A stretch of 64,000 bases of DNA from Antedon bifida (taxonomy: Eukaryota > Echinodermata > Crinoidea > Comatulida > Antedonidae): NCBI GenBank assembly GCA_963402885.1, contig OY727094.1, positions 28,274,501-28,338,500 of the forward strand. Direction: 5' to 3'. Shown in pieces: positions 48,306 through 64,000 of this stretch. The notes under the pieces are model-generated. The model did no database searches. It was not told the origin of the DNA and saw only the letters and a list, made by a program, of their open reading frames with translations. The number at the start of each line of letters is the position of its first letter. The first letter of the stretch is position 1. A program made the position numbers and the translations under genes.

Positions 48306-49833
48306 CTTTACTTTTGCTGAAGAAGACCTACACCTACCAGCTACCAGCTACAGTACTTTTGTATTGGGATTGCTTCGCCTTTCAATAAGGAAACTGTCTT
48401 TTAAATTAGTTATGCAGTTTAAGCTTAAAGAAACTAAAAGGGGTGTGCATTCATACAGAATAGTTGTATTTATGTACTGTATATAGGCCTTTGTTGTTCC
48501 AGTTTCTATACAAATAAAAGAAATTCCCCATTAATGACACCATTCTGATTTGGTATTGATTCATTATACAGATTGTACTCTATTTAATATTTTCATTTCA
48601 CTTTCTTAACAAACATGAAAAATGAAGCGAAACTATAATTAGACCTTTAAACACTGTTTACTGAACAAATGTAATACATATCTTAATGCTTTCTGAAAGT
48701 TTTCTAGTATTTATATACTTGCTATAAAAATGTGTATAAGGCACAACTTCCAGGGGAGGGTGGTTATAGGCTTGGTGGTGTGTGTGTGTGTAGTAGGCAC
48801 TATTTTTTTGTGTATAAAAACGTCTAGAATTTTTACATATAGACACATAGGTCTACATATGCAAATTTTAAGGAAGCTACCAAAGGAAAAAAAATGGCTA
48901 ATTTAGGTACGGTACGGTTTTATTAGATAATATAAATAGAGCCGGGGTTTACCCAAAATATTTATGAGGCTTGTGAGGCCTAAACTATTTGCGTATAAAC
49001 TTCTAGAATGGTTAAATATAGAAACATAAGCCTACTGTACAGTATAATTGTAAGGAATTGCTACCCAAGAAAAGAAAAGCCTTAGGTACGGTAGTTTTAT
49101 TAGATAATATAAATAGAACCGGGAATTTACCCAAAATATTTTTGAGAAAATTCAAACTTATTGCTTTTCATAGAAATTTCATATTATATATAATTAACGT
49201 AGGCAATCTAACATGGTAAGCCTAATGGACGTTTATAGTCAATACTTCCAATCAAATCATAAATAAAATTGGAAAGTGAAATCACAGTGAATTCTGGGCG
49301 AGGGTTGTAGGCCTTGACTGAACAATTTAATTAAATTAATCGGTAGGGTTTATTTTCTGTGAAATATGAATTTATAACGAGTTAATTGTATAGCCATATA
49401 CAGTAAATATATGCTACACAAATATATATAAAACTTTGATCGTTTGACGAAGAACAACCTATGAAGCAAATCAGAGTACATGTTCGTCTTACGAATAACT
49501 GATTTATTCCACGGCAGCCGTGCATACAGACGTTTGGCTCGAGCACACACGGCTATCTGCTTTTTTTTTAAAATAGAATAATAATATTATTATTTATTTT
49601 TAACTAATAGTGTTTGCCTAAAAATATATTAATTAAATAACTTTAAAATATGTACTCTATACATATACAGACATTATTGAAAATTATTTTATTTATTACA
49701 AAGAATAATTCTAAAAAAATGTACAAACATTTATTGTGTGAGCCTGGCTATCTATAGAGGGCCTTATCTTTAGTTATTGTAGCGACAAAAAAATTATTTC
49801 TGAATATTGTTTTGTAATTAAATCCTAGTCAAA
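48306..49833. other. Spacer between ML gene D and the proteasome gene
   Basis: 48306-49035 is the duplicate of 33470-34233. A part of it (around 48904-48970, TTTTATTAGATAATATAAAT) is itself repeated at 49085-49143. The remaining 700 bases upstream of the proteasome start are AT-rich, with no recognised gene or element. Confidence 0.55.
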
Positions 49834-56342
<6,509 letters not shown>

Positions 56343-57398
56343 CATAATGACTTAACAATTCTCATATTAATTAAGCAATTAATATTGGTAACCTTATGAA
56401 TAACAGTTAAAAGGTAAAAAATAAATGATACTAAAGAAAACAACTCTGCATATATATTGTCCTTATTAAACGTTGCACAAAGACACGATATTACAGTATC
56501 ATGTCTAATGACAATAAATAGCAAGCAATATCTACCTTCTGATAGCAATCTTCATCCCATGTGTGATATTGTATAGCGTTTCATGACACTATACAGTAAC
56601 TTGTGTTTCAAAAGTGGTATGTAATGTAGGCTTGCTTGCTTAGGTTTTCTAAGCAGTAGACTAGGCTCCAGTCATATTTATTTAGTCATTGTTGGAATTT
56701 CATGTGACGCTATCTGTTTTGTCTTAAACAGCAACCCGAGATGAGACCTGGATAAGTTTAATCACTTTTGTAGTAACTTTATTTTTATGCTGTCATCATC
56801 TTTGTTGGTTACATCATAAGATACTTAATGTAACATTGGTATATCAATAAAAAATACTTCAGGTTACTGATAAAATTGTGTTTTTGTGTTCAAGATTTCA
56901 GTGTGCAACACTTGAAAACAGAAGTTAGTTACCGTAGTTGATACAATATACATTTTTACTAGAAATGTGCTTTGATTGGACCAATGCAATCATCTTGTTT
57001 AGCCTATGTAATGTCTAAAATTCAAAGTTTATTTATTTCATTTCATATAACTTTATTTTTTCAAGCTTGCCTTTTTCATTTGAGAATTTGTGTAGAATTT
57101 AGTCCTATAGTGGCGCTATAAAATATTTGCCAATAGCGTTGCGCGCGCAGAATGCGTATATAAATTTACGCGAAATAAAGAGCGCGTCGCATCCATTGTT
57201 ACGTCACAATCAAACATTCGAAAAAACGCCAACGAAAAAGCGTTGTCAAGTCAGAATTATTAAATTCTTCCAACTGTGAACAGTGATTTCAAATTGCTCT
57301 TCATTCAAACGAAATAAAACTGCACTTACTTTTTAAATCATTTGGAAATACGAAACATCAATTTTTAAATACCGTTGTTATACTTCTATCAATTAAGT
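56343..57398. other. Spacer between PSMC2 and the cyclin gene
   Basis: The first 500 bases should be the PSMC2 3' UTR; an AATAAA at 56846 is a fair poly(A) candidate. A GCGTTGCGCGCGC stretch and ATAAATTTACGCGAAATAAA near 57137-57180 lie about 250 bases before the cyclin ATG and are the most CpG-rich DNA nearby, perhaps its promoter. Confidence 0.5.
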
Positions 57399-58535
57399 AT
57401 GGCTAAATTTGTACTTAAAAGAAGATATTATGCTTCTTTAGATGAAGTCCAGCAGGTAACGGTGAGATCAAACGATTTTCACGCCACCAAGAATGGCGTT
57501 ACTGGCTTCTCCAAAATAGGTAGTAAGAGGCCTAGAAATAGAGGATGTCCTTATATCAGACGAAATACTAAAGTAGGCAATATTTCTGAATTAAAAGAAT
57601 TAGATACGCTTATAAAAATAGAAAATAGGCCCACTACTTCTAATAGTAATAAGCTTATAAAAAACGTAAATAGTTGTATTGATATTGAATCGTCTCCTAC
57701 CGATGAGACCATTGGCAGTAACATCAGTGATAGACATATTTGTCCTCCAACTAATGATATCAGAAATAGTGATGTCGCAGTATCTGGCAACAAAAGCGAT
57801 AATCAAAATGAAAAGTATGATTATGAGTATGATTATGAGTATAATAAGGAGTATTTTAAGTCACTGCTTGATCGTCAAAAAGTCACTGACATAAATCCGT
57901 GGGCATGTTTTGAATCACCATCTGTAAAAGATAATATGGTAGAGTTTTTATGTTACATTCGATCAGAGCTCATGCGGTATGGATACATAATCGATTATGA
58001 TATAGTACATCGTAGCCTTACACTTGTAGAAAGTATATTGATGTGTGATCACACAGATGTTAGACTAGGGAATCTAGAAGAGTTGGCAATTGCCTCATTT
58101 TGCCTTGCAATGAAATGTGCTGAACGATACCAATCTAAGAGTATCATACCTTATACTTGTCAGTGCCTCCAGGATATTGGCTATTTTGATTCTAAATTAA
58201 TTTCACAGATAGAATTCAATATTTTAAAGAGTTTAAACTTTAAGATTAATAGTGTCACTTGTCTTGATTTTATACATGCTTACTGTGATTCTGGTAGCAG
58301 TAACGCTAGCTCTAAAATTATCAAACAAGCGATAGAAACAGTGAGACAAGAATCTGTAAAATATTTGATTACAAATAGAATATCTCACACATCGGTAAAA
58401 CCATCCACGATAGCATTCTTGATAGTAGTTGACGAATGTGAGATACTTGGCTTAAGTTGGGAATCATTTGTTGATGAGAAAAAATATAAGATACAGAGAG
58501 ACACGATAAATAAGATAATAAATAAATTAAGGTGA
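57399..58535 (+). CDS. Divergent cyclin, single exon
   Basis: An intronless 378-aa protein. Residues 1-165 are low in order, rich in Asn, Ser and Lys, with a YDYEYDYEYNKEY stutter near 145. From about 180 to 275 there is a cyclin N-box pattern: MVEFLCYIRSEL (the IxVDWLxEV region), SLTLVESIL, LEELAIASFCLAMKCAE (LxxxxLxxAxKYEE region), then ISQIEFNILKSLNFKINSVTCLDFIHAY. The rest (280-378) fits the C-terminal cyclin fold. The usual lysine/glutamate pair that contacts the kinase is represented by K in AMKCAE and a possible E in QIEF. The class (A, B, D, E or other) cannot be assigned. ATG 57399 is chosen over an upstream in-frame TTG. The lack of introns among intron-rich neighbours may mean a retrogene origin. 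No destruction box is recognised. Confidence 0.7.
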   Translation: MAKFVLKRRYYASLDEVQQVTVRSNDFHATKNGVTGFSKIGSKRPRNRGCPYIRRNTKVGNISELKELDTLIKIENRPTTSNSNKLIKNVNSCIDIESSPTDETIGSNISDRHICPPTNDIRNSDVAVSGNKSDNQNEKYDYEYDYEYNKEYFKSLLDRQKVTDINPWACFESPSVKDNMVEFLCYIRSELMRYGYIIDYDIVHRSLTLVESILMCDHTDVRLGNLEELAIASFCLAMKCAERYQSKSIIPYTCQCLQDIGYFDSKLISQIEFNILKSLNFKINSVTCLDFIHAYCDSGSSNASSKIIKQAIETVRQESVKYLITNRISHTSVKPSTIAFLIVVDECEILGLSWESFVDEKKYKIQRDTINKIINKLR

Positions 58536-58990
58536 TAAGTTATAATAAGATATACAATAAGATAATTAGGATAAGATACAATAAGATCAGCAATGAAAAG
58601 GTACAATTAAGTTAAAATAGAGTAATTTTGTTTTAATGGATCAGAAAAGAAAACAAATATACTAAGATAAGATTCAATAAAATAGAATAAGATTTGAAAT
58701 GAAAAAAAACCAGTAAAATAAGATAAGAGGTAATAGTGTATAGATAAGAGAATATGTATATAATAAAAGAAAGAGGCAATAAGATTAGATAGAATACGAT
58801 TTTAAAAATAGATTAGAAAAGAAAAAAAAAGCATTAGAATAAAATAAGATGTAATAGGATAAGGTACAATAAGATAAAACAGGAATTATAGAAAAATATT
58901 ATATCAATAAGTTAATATGCAATAAGATGTAAGCAATTGAAATTATAGATAAATTTAGAAATTGATATCAATTTAATGAAAGAATAAAAT
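58536..58990. repeat. Degenerate AATAAGATA-rich simple sequence
   Basis: Directly after the cyclin stop the DNA is dominated by imperfect repeats of ATAAGATA and CAATAAGAT for about 450 bases, purine-rich on the + strand. No coding potential. It includes the likely 3' UTR of the cyclin. Confidence 0.7.
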
Positions 58991-59394
58991 AAGATTTCTC
59001 TCCTAAATTATAACGTAAAAAACATAATTGAAAAATATTAATACTTCTTCTCATTTTTTTTTTATCATTTAAAAATTAATTTGGCCAATGGGAAGAAAAA
59101 CAAAATTTCCAGTCTGAAGTCGGAGATGCTACCTCATCGTGGTAGACTGGTGTCAACATGATTGGTAACCACATTGGTACCAATGATGGCTAACAGCATC
59201 ACGCATACATTCAATTATAAAAGAAAAAAAATTAGAAGTAGTACAGTTATAACACTTTACCTAAACAACTCTAACTTCTTTTATTCAATTAATGCATAAG
59301 ATTACATAAGTACGCAAATTATTTGCATATATTAACAAATCATCCTTAGCATTGTTAAAAGTGTTGATGCAATAATTGCTTCCGCTTAATCCCA
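58991..59394. other. Unannotated stretch with a small hairpin
   Basis: Around 59109-59150 CCAGTCT and AGACTGG face each other, with a nested CTACC-TCATCGT-GGTAG stem-loop. This might be a structured RNA or a transposon end; I cannot assign it. The rest is AT-rich and featureless. Confidence 0.3.
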
Positions 59395-60145
59395 GCAGTA
59401 TTCTGCGCGTGGTCATTCCTGTTTTCGCGACGAACGAAGAAAAGAGAACAGCCACAGAAATGAAACCACATTTGGCGAATTGGCTACCGAGAGTTCATGT
59501 CGCTACCAAACTTGCTCAACGTTGCCGAGAGACGTCCAATGGTAACAGGAGTAAAGACGGTATAGTAAGAAACTACAGTAAGGTAAATTGTTCAATTTAT
59601 AATCATTAATATAATGACTTTTGATTTGCGCAAGAAGTCTACACAACTTAAGATAGTTTACTTACTTTATATCTGCTTAGGTTTCTGGTTTTTGAGATGG
59701 AGATTGGCCGTAGACAAGCTACCACAAAACTGAAACCACCTTTGCCGATTCATTACTATAAATATGATATGCGCAAGAAGCTTAGTCTACACAGCACAAG
59801 ATAATTTTACTTTCTATAGAACGGACATCTTGACGAATTATGTTGTGGCTACACGGACGTCGCTACCAACCTTTCTCAGTCCATTACCATTAACAGGACT
59901 AAAAACGTTATAGTAAAGAAAATTAGTTCAATTATATTATTCATTCGTGGGATTGATAAGCACAGATAGTTTTACTTATTTTATTTCTGCTCAGGTTTCA
60001 GATTTCGAGATGGAGGCCGTGACAAACTACCACAGAACTGGAACCACCTTTGGCGAATTTGCTACCAAACTTTCTCAGCGTTGCCAAGAGACGCCCAATG
60101 TTAACAGGAGTAAAAACGGTTTAGTTGCAGATTGTTTTAGTAATA
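59395..60145 (+). repeat. Three tandem copies of an unknown exon-like unit
   Basis: Segments near 59446-59580, 59690-59900 and 59996-60140 share ACCACCTTTGGCGAATT, GCTACCAAACTT, CTCAGCGTTGCCAAGAGACG and AACAGGAGTAAAAACGGT. The third copy reads open as ATKLSQRCQETPNVNRSKNG and the first as ATKLAQRCRETSNGNRSKDG, while the second is degraded. A polypyrimidine/AG precedes copies two and three at the same place. It could be a decayed gene with repeated exons or a tandem repeat with coding past; no family is recognised. Confidence 0.45.
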
Positions 60146-61668
60146 CAATTTCGACGTTCAGAAGAAAATCATTCACATTCATAAGAAACACCAGTACTAA
60201 CGATAAATACTGGTGTTATTTAATAAATAAATAAATAAATATTTTATTCAACAATATTTTAAACGGACAGAAACGCCTATTGAACAATACATTGTCAGTT
60301 AAACTTTTTTATTACAGAAAAAAAACCTGAAAGGCAGCAGAGTTGGAGATATTTTAAACGGATACTAAACCACAACATATCGAAACGTCATGTAACGACA
60401 CGACAATGCAGACGTGTTTAAGACTCGTATTTGTAGCAGAAGTAGCGACACATAACGTATGATGATTGGATCGGATCAGCCAGCATTTGAGAACCAGACC
60501 AACATTTTAGTTAGTAATAAAATCAGAGAAGAGGAGAGAATCAGACGTCAGAAGAGGAGCATCAGACGTCAGAAGAGGAGCGTCATCAGAAGAGGAACTA
60601 AGAAGGCTTCAGTTCAGTTATTCAATTATAATAAAATACTGTACCGTACATGCTAAATGTGTTTAAATCAATGAAAGTTATTATGTTATTCAAATCATTT
60701 CATTAATTTCATTAATTCCTACTAAAATACTTTTAACATTAACTTTCTCTAATTCACTAATTCTATGTGTGTTGGCTTACATTGTAATGGTCGATGTCAT
60801 CTCTCATTTTATAGGCCTGACTAAGTGAAAAAGGTAGGCCAGGTAGATAGGTAGGCCAGGTATGTAAGTGTCCATGGTATGTAAGTAGGCCAGGTATTTA
60901 AGTGTCCATGGTATCTGAGTAGGCTAGGTATATGTGTTCATGGTATGTAGGTAGATACGCAGGCCAGGTAGCCTACTCTATGTAAGATGGGGTAAGAGAG
61001 ACCAAACCATTACATATTATGTCTGCCTATATAATCTTTACCTTTACTGCATCATGTGCTTCTGTACCACTAATATATTATTGCACTTCTTTGGTTCTTA
61101 TTTACAAAATAATATTAAATAATAAGAATTATGTAATATTATTTGTTATTTATAATGGATATATCAGTATTTTGTTATAATTGCATTTAATTACTGACAA
61201 AAAAGGAAGCGCGCGAGATATATATTATAATAAATTGTATTATTGTTTTTGCTTTATTTAATTTGAAGTAAACGAAATGTGTTTATATGGATGGATTTTA
61301 TGGATTATGTAGGCCTAAGTTACGTCATGACATTCAAACTTGAAAGTAAATAAATAAAATAAATGTGCATAATTGTTGTGTAAAGTTTATTGCGCTCGGA
61401 ATATAATGTGACAGAGACCCAACTCTAATATGTAGCATCTGAGGCGTTTCATACTCAATTGTTCAACCAATCAAAACACATAACGTCTTTCCGTTTCGAA
61501 CCGGTCCTATCAATCAAGTTAGCATCTATCAAACTGTCATTTCTTTTCCTCGGTTAATTTTCTGATCTTGAAATGTGTTGAAGCAAGCAATAAGATTGCA
61601 TGAATGCAAGGAAAGACCGACAAAGAAATGGATTTTAACGATATATTTTTTTGTTTTTTCATTAGGCC
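60146..61668. other. Spacer with minisatellite, no recognised gene
   Basis: Contains an inverted pair ACCAGTACTAACGATAAATACTGGTG at about 60190, a short tandem ATCAGACGTCAGAAGAGGAG at 60540-60590 and the minisatellite at 60830-60980. The 65-codon frame at 60459-60656 has a basic repeat (RRQKRSIRRQKRSV) from that tandem and no known domain. Confidence 0.45.
60830..60980 (+). repeat. Imperfect minisatellite of GTAGGCCAGGTA / GTGTCCATGGTA
   Basis: The blocks GTAGGCCAGGTAT and AAGTGTCCATGGTATGT alternate about five times with variable spacers, making a higher-order unit of roughly 38 bases. Confidence 0.7.
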
Positions 61669-61803
61669 TTAAGCTCTGTCTACACTATCAAACTTGTTTG
61701 ACAAAAAAGTGTGATGTGCCCAAATATGGTAGTGATATGATTTCATCGTGTCCATATGGGCACATCACATTTGTTTGTTTTATATAGTGTATACAGAGCT
61801 TTA
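61669..61803. repeat. MITE family 1, well preserved copy
   Basis: TTAAGCTCTGTCTACACTAT at the left, the CAAATATGGTAGTGATATGA core, a GTCCATATGGGCACATCACA right half and TAGTGTATACAGAGCTTTA at the right end. It lies about 35 bases upstream of the proposed CAMTA first coding exon. Confidence 0.8.
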
Positions 61804-61839
61804 GATTGTAATTTTACATTTCAGCCGCATTAAAAAGTA

Positions 61840-63547
61840 ATGGTAGACCTCGATAGTTTACTTGCTGGTTACATAATTATTCCTTCCGAAAAAGAAAAAA
61901 TGAACGGTAAAACTCAGATCTATTTCTGCACTTAGAATATACAGAAGGATATCCTACATTATTCAAAATGAGGTAAGAATCAAATTATGCAGTCTCTCTG
62001 TCGAGAGGAGGACATGACAGTATGTAATTTATGGTTTGCGCCCTCTATGTTACTCCTTGTTTACTCGATTTTTAGATCATCAGTACAACACTGGCAGACG
62101 ATGCACTTATTAATGAAAAAGAGAGAAGATGGATAAGGAAGATGGCGCTTATATACTGCAATTCCGGTATGAAATTATTAATAGTAGTTATGGAAATGAT
62201 GATATAGTTCTTAAATTTTAGTGCAATTCTTAAAATGTAGTGTCTGAGACTCTGATCTGCCAAAAGTGCTAGTTAGTCTAGGCCTAGTAGGCTAGGCTCG
62301 CCCGGAAGACAACATTTCGAACTTGCTGCAGGCAGCAGGTAGGCTCCGTACCTACTTACTACATCATGCAGGGGAAGCAGACGATCAATAGTCAGGTGAA
62401 AGGAGGACAGCCTAGCCTAGGGCTGGGACGGATATTCATTAATTCGTTCCATAATTATATAGGATATCTAGTAACTTATAAATCTAGGCCCCTATATTAT
62501 AAGTTATATCTGTATAAGGCTAAAAATAGTAGGCCTAGCCTAGGTAGCCAGGCTAGGCTAGGTATAGCCTAGATAGAACGGACATTTTATTGCCACAATT
62601 CACAACACAAAAGAAGAAGCGCATGCTTGTCCGAGTTTGTTTGGATACCATTTTACATACATACAGTTAAACAGTACACACCAGGCAACATTCAGGAACA
62701 AAAATGAACAAATTTTAGGCCTAGGCCTAGGCCTAGTATATATAATAATAGTAAAAGTTGTTAAGTACATTTTGTATTCGAATGGTATTGTAAACAGATT
62801 GCTCTCAACAACAGAAAATCATTCAAATAGAAAATGTTAAAAATAATGCAACGCTCAAAATGCTCCGTTAAAAAAATTACTTAACTGAAAATCTATACTC
62901 AACAGGTAAAGTCCCAATCGAATAAGACAAATTTATTAATAAAATGGTTTGCCCACAACGGCCTCTCCTGTAAAGGCACTCCCTTGTTTGTGGGGAATAG
63001 AATGGAAATGTATTATCCTGCTGTCTTTTACAGTTACTGTAATAAACCATGATGTGTAATTACTGTAAGCGCAAATCAAATTGTGAGCGACTCAATAGTA
63101 TTAATAATAATTATTAATAATAATAATATATTAATCCTATACAGTAGATATAGTAGTATAGATATATAGTTCATAGCTCTGCCTTGTCCTAGTACTGGGC
63201 CCGTAGTAGTAGGAAATTAAATACCCTTTACTGTAGGTATTAATTACCAAATTCACCATGCTATTCTGTGGTTTGAAAAAAGATAGGTGAAATAGGATGG
63301 CTAAAATTCGCACAATCAATGCAATTTGAACTGAATTGAAGTTGCCAAAGGAAACGCTAGCTTCGGCCTTTCTTTTATGCCATCAGTGGTAAAATACAGT
63401 ATATTTCAAAAATAAAATTCAAGTATTTTTTCTTTATTTAATACAGACAAGGAGAGCCAACCTAATGTTGTTTTACCTAAAAAATTGGAAAATCTACCAA
63501 AATCTCTGGAATTGCCTAACATAAGGCATCGATGGAATACAAATGAA
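61840..63547 (+). CDS. CAMTA: CAMTA transcription factor, first two coding exons (partial)
   Basis: Start of a calmodulin-binding transcription activator, which continues past the right edge of the window. Exon 63447-63547 encodes LPKKLENLPKSLELP and then IRHRWNTNE, which corresponds to the very start of the CG-1 DNA-binding domain of animal CAMTA1/2 (the RHRWNTNE block is diagnostic) and ends at a phase 0 donor GAA|GTAAGT. The upstream exon, 61840-61906 (MVDLDSLLAGYIIIPSEKEK...), ends with a donor G|GTAA in phase 1, matching the acceptor at 63447; it is plausible but uncertain because CAMTA N-termini vary. The rest of CG-1, the TIG domain, ankyrin repeats and IQ motifs must lie downstream. 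The animal protein is a nuclear factor regulated by calcium/calmodulin. Confidence 0.68.
61907..63446. other. Proposed CAMTA intron 1
   Basis: A 1.5-kb AT-rich stretch with runs of AGGCCTAGGCCTAG (62278-62300, 62530-62570, 62717-62738). No other exon or element is recognised. Confidence 0.45.
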
Positions 63548-64000
63548 GTAAGTAGTTAGACTGTAAAAAAGATTTGTTAAAACTTTATTTGATAATTGAC
63601 TAGCCATGGAATCTTTTAGTGCCAAATACATACATAGCACCATGGATAGGCATTTATGAAATAATACCTACATTAAAATTACAATAAAAATGTTTTCTAC
63701 TCAAAATCCAGATTGTTTCATTTAAAATTTACACTGTAGTGTAATCATTGATGACATCTTGCCATTTATCTTTACTTTTCTCCTTTCATTTACTTTGTAT
63801 TTTTTATTAATAGCTATTCAAATGCCTTGTGTTTCGCTTGTGGCCTTTTATAGCTTTTGTCTTATAAAGACATCCTTCCATGTTATACTATTTCATTTTA
63901 ATGTTAAAGTTTTGATCTACTTGTTTTATTTTTTTTCTTATGGAAAATAAATGAAATGAATGAATGAAATGACTAATCAACATTTTGTCTGACAATACAA
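63548..64000. other. Start of the next CAMTA intron
   Basis: Intronic sequence to the window edge. It ends with a GGAAAATAAATGAAATGAAT-type short tandem tail (63940-63970) that could be the 3' end of a retroelement body at about 63750-63940. Confidence 0.4.

Noticed and set aside
57375-57398. Upstream extension of the cyclin
   Set aside because: It begins with TTG; the first ATG at 57399 is the natural eukaryotic start.

Overview
This is AT-rich eukaryotic DNA with short exons, long introns and GT/AG splice sites. It most likely comes from a marine invertebrate deuterostome, probably an echinoderm. That guess rests on the gene content (rhamnose-binding-lectin/HYR adhesion GPCRs, a secreted lipid-binding family in tandem, a death-effector-domain/LRR protein) and on a tRNA-derived SINE plus several short palindromic element families; the species cannot be named from sequence alone. 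Gene models were built by hand by joining exons whose splice phases agree, so coordinates are predictions.

Layout. 1-5300: intergenic DNA with palindromic elements, including an unusual foldback element at 2985-3425. 5315-16959 and 18823-26693 (+): two tandem paralogous adhesion GPCRs with the same 17-exon structure and the same intron phases. Each has a signal sequence, SUEL-type lectin region, HYR domain, GAIN-like stalk, GPS cleavage site, seven transmembrane helices and a short tail. 27487-37625 and 46123-48305 (-): a family of small secreted proteins with six cysteines, probably ML (MD-2/GM2-activator-like) lipid-recognition proteins. Three copies are intact (A 27487-29630, B 31170-33466, D 46123-48305) and one is a pseudogene (C 35426-37625). 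The array is split by a + strand gene at 38787-44334, which encodes a death effector domain, helical segments and an LRR array but no visible NACHT ATPase.

The right part holds housekeeping or regulatory genes: 49834-56342 (+) is the 26S proteasome ATPase Rpt1/PSMC2 (11 exons, 434 aa); 57399-58535 (+) is an intronless divergent cyclin; 61840-63547 (+) is the start of a CAMTA transcription factor, recognised from the beginning of its CG-1 domain and running off the right edge. Between the cyclin and CAMTA lie simple repeats, a triplicated unit of unknown nature and a minisatellite.

How it fits together: the left 50 kb looks like a local cluster of surface and secreted recognition genes (lectin GPCRs, lipid-binding proteins, a DED-LRR protein) that has been shaped by tandem duplication. 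Any joint role in immunity is inference from domain content and clustering. The most informative signals are the retained intron phases in the GPCR pair, the within-exon doubling of the second paralogue's lectin domain, the DED-LRR architecture, and a palindromic element kept at the same intron position in all four ML genes.
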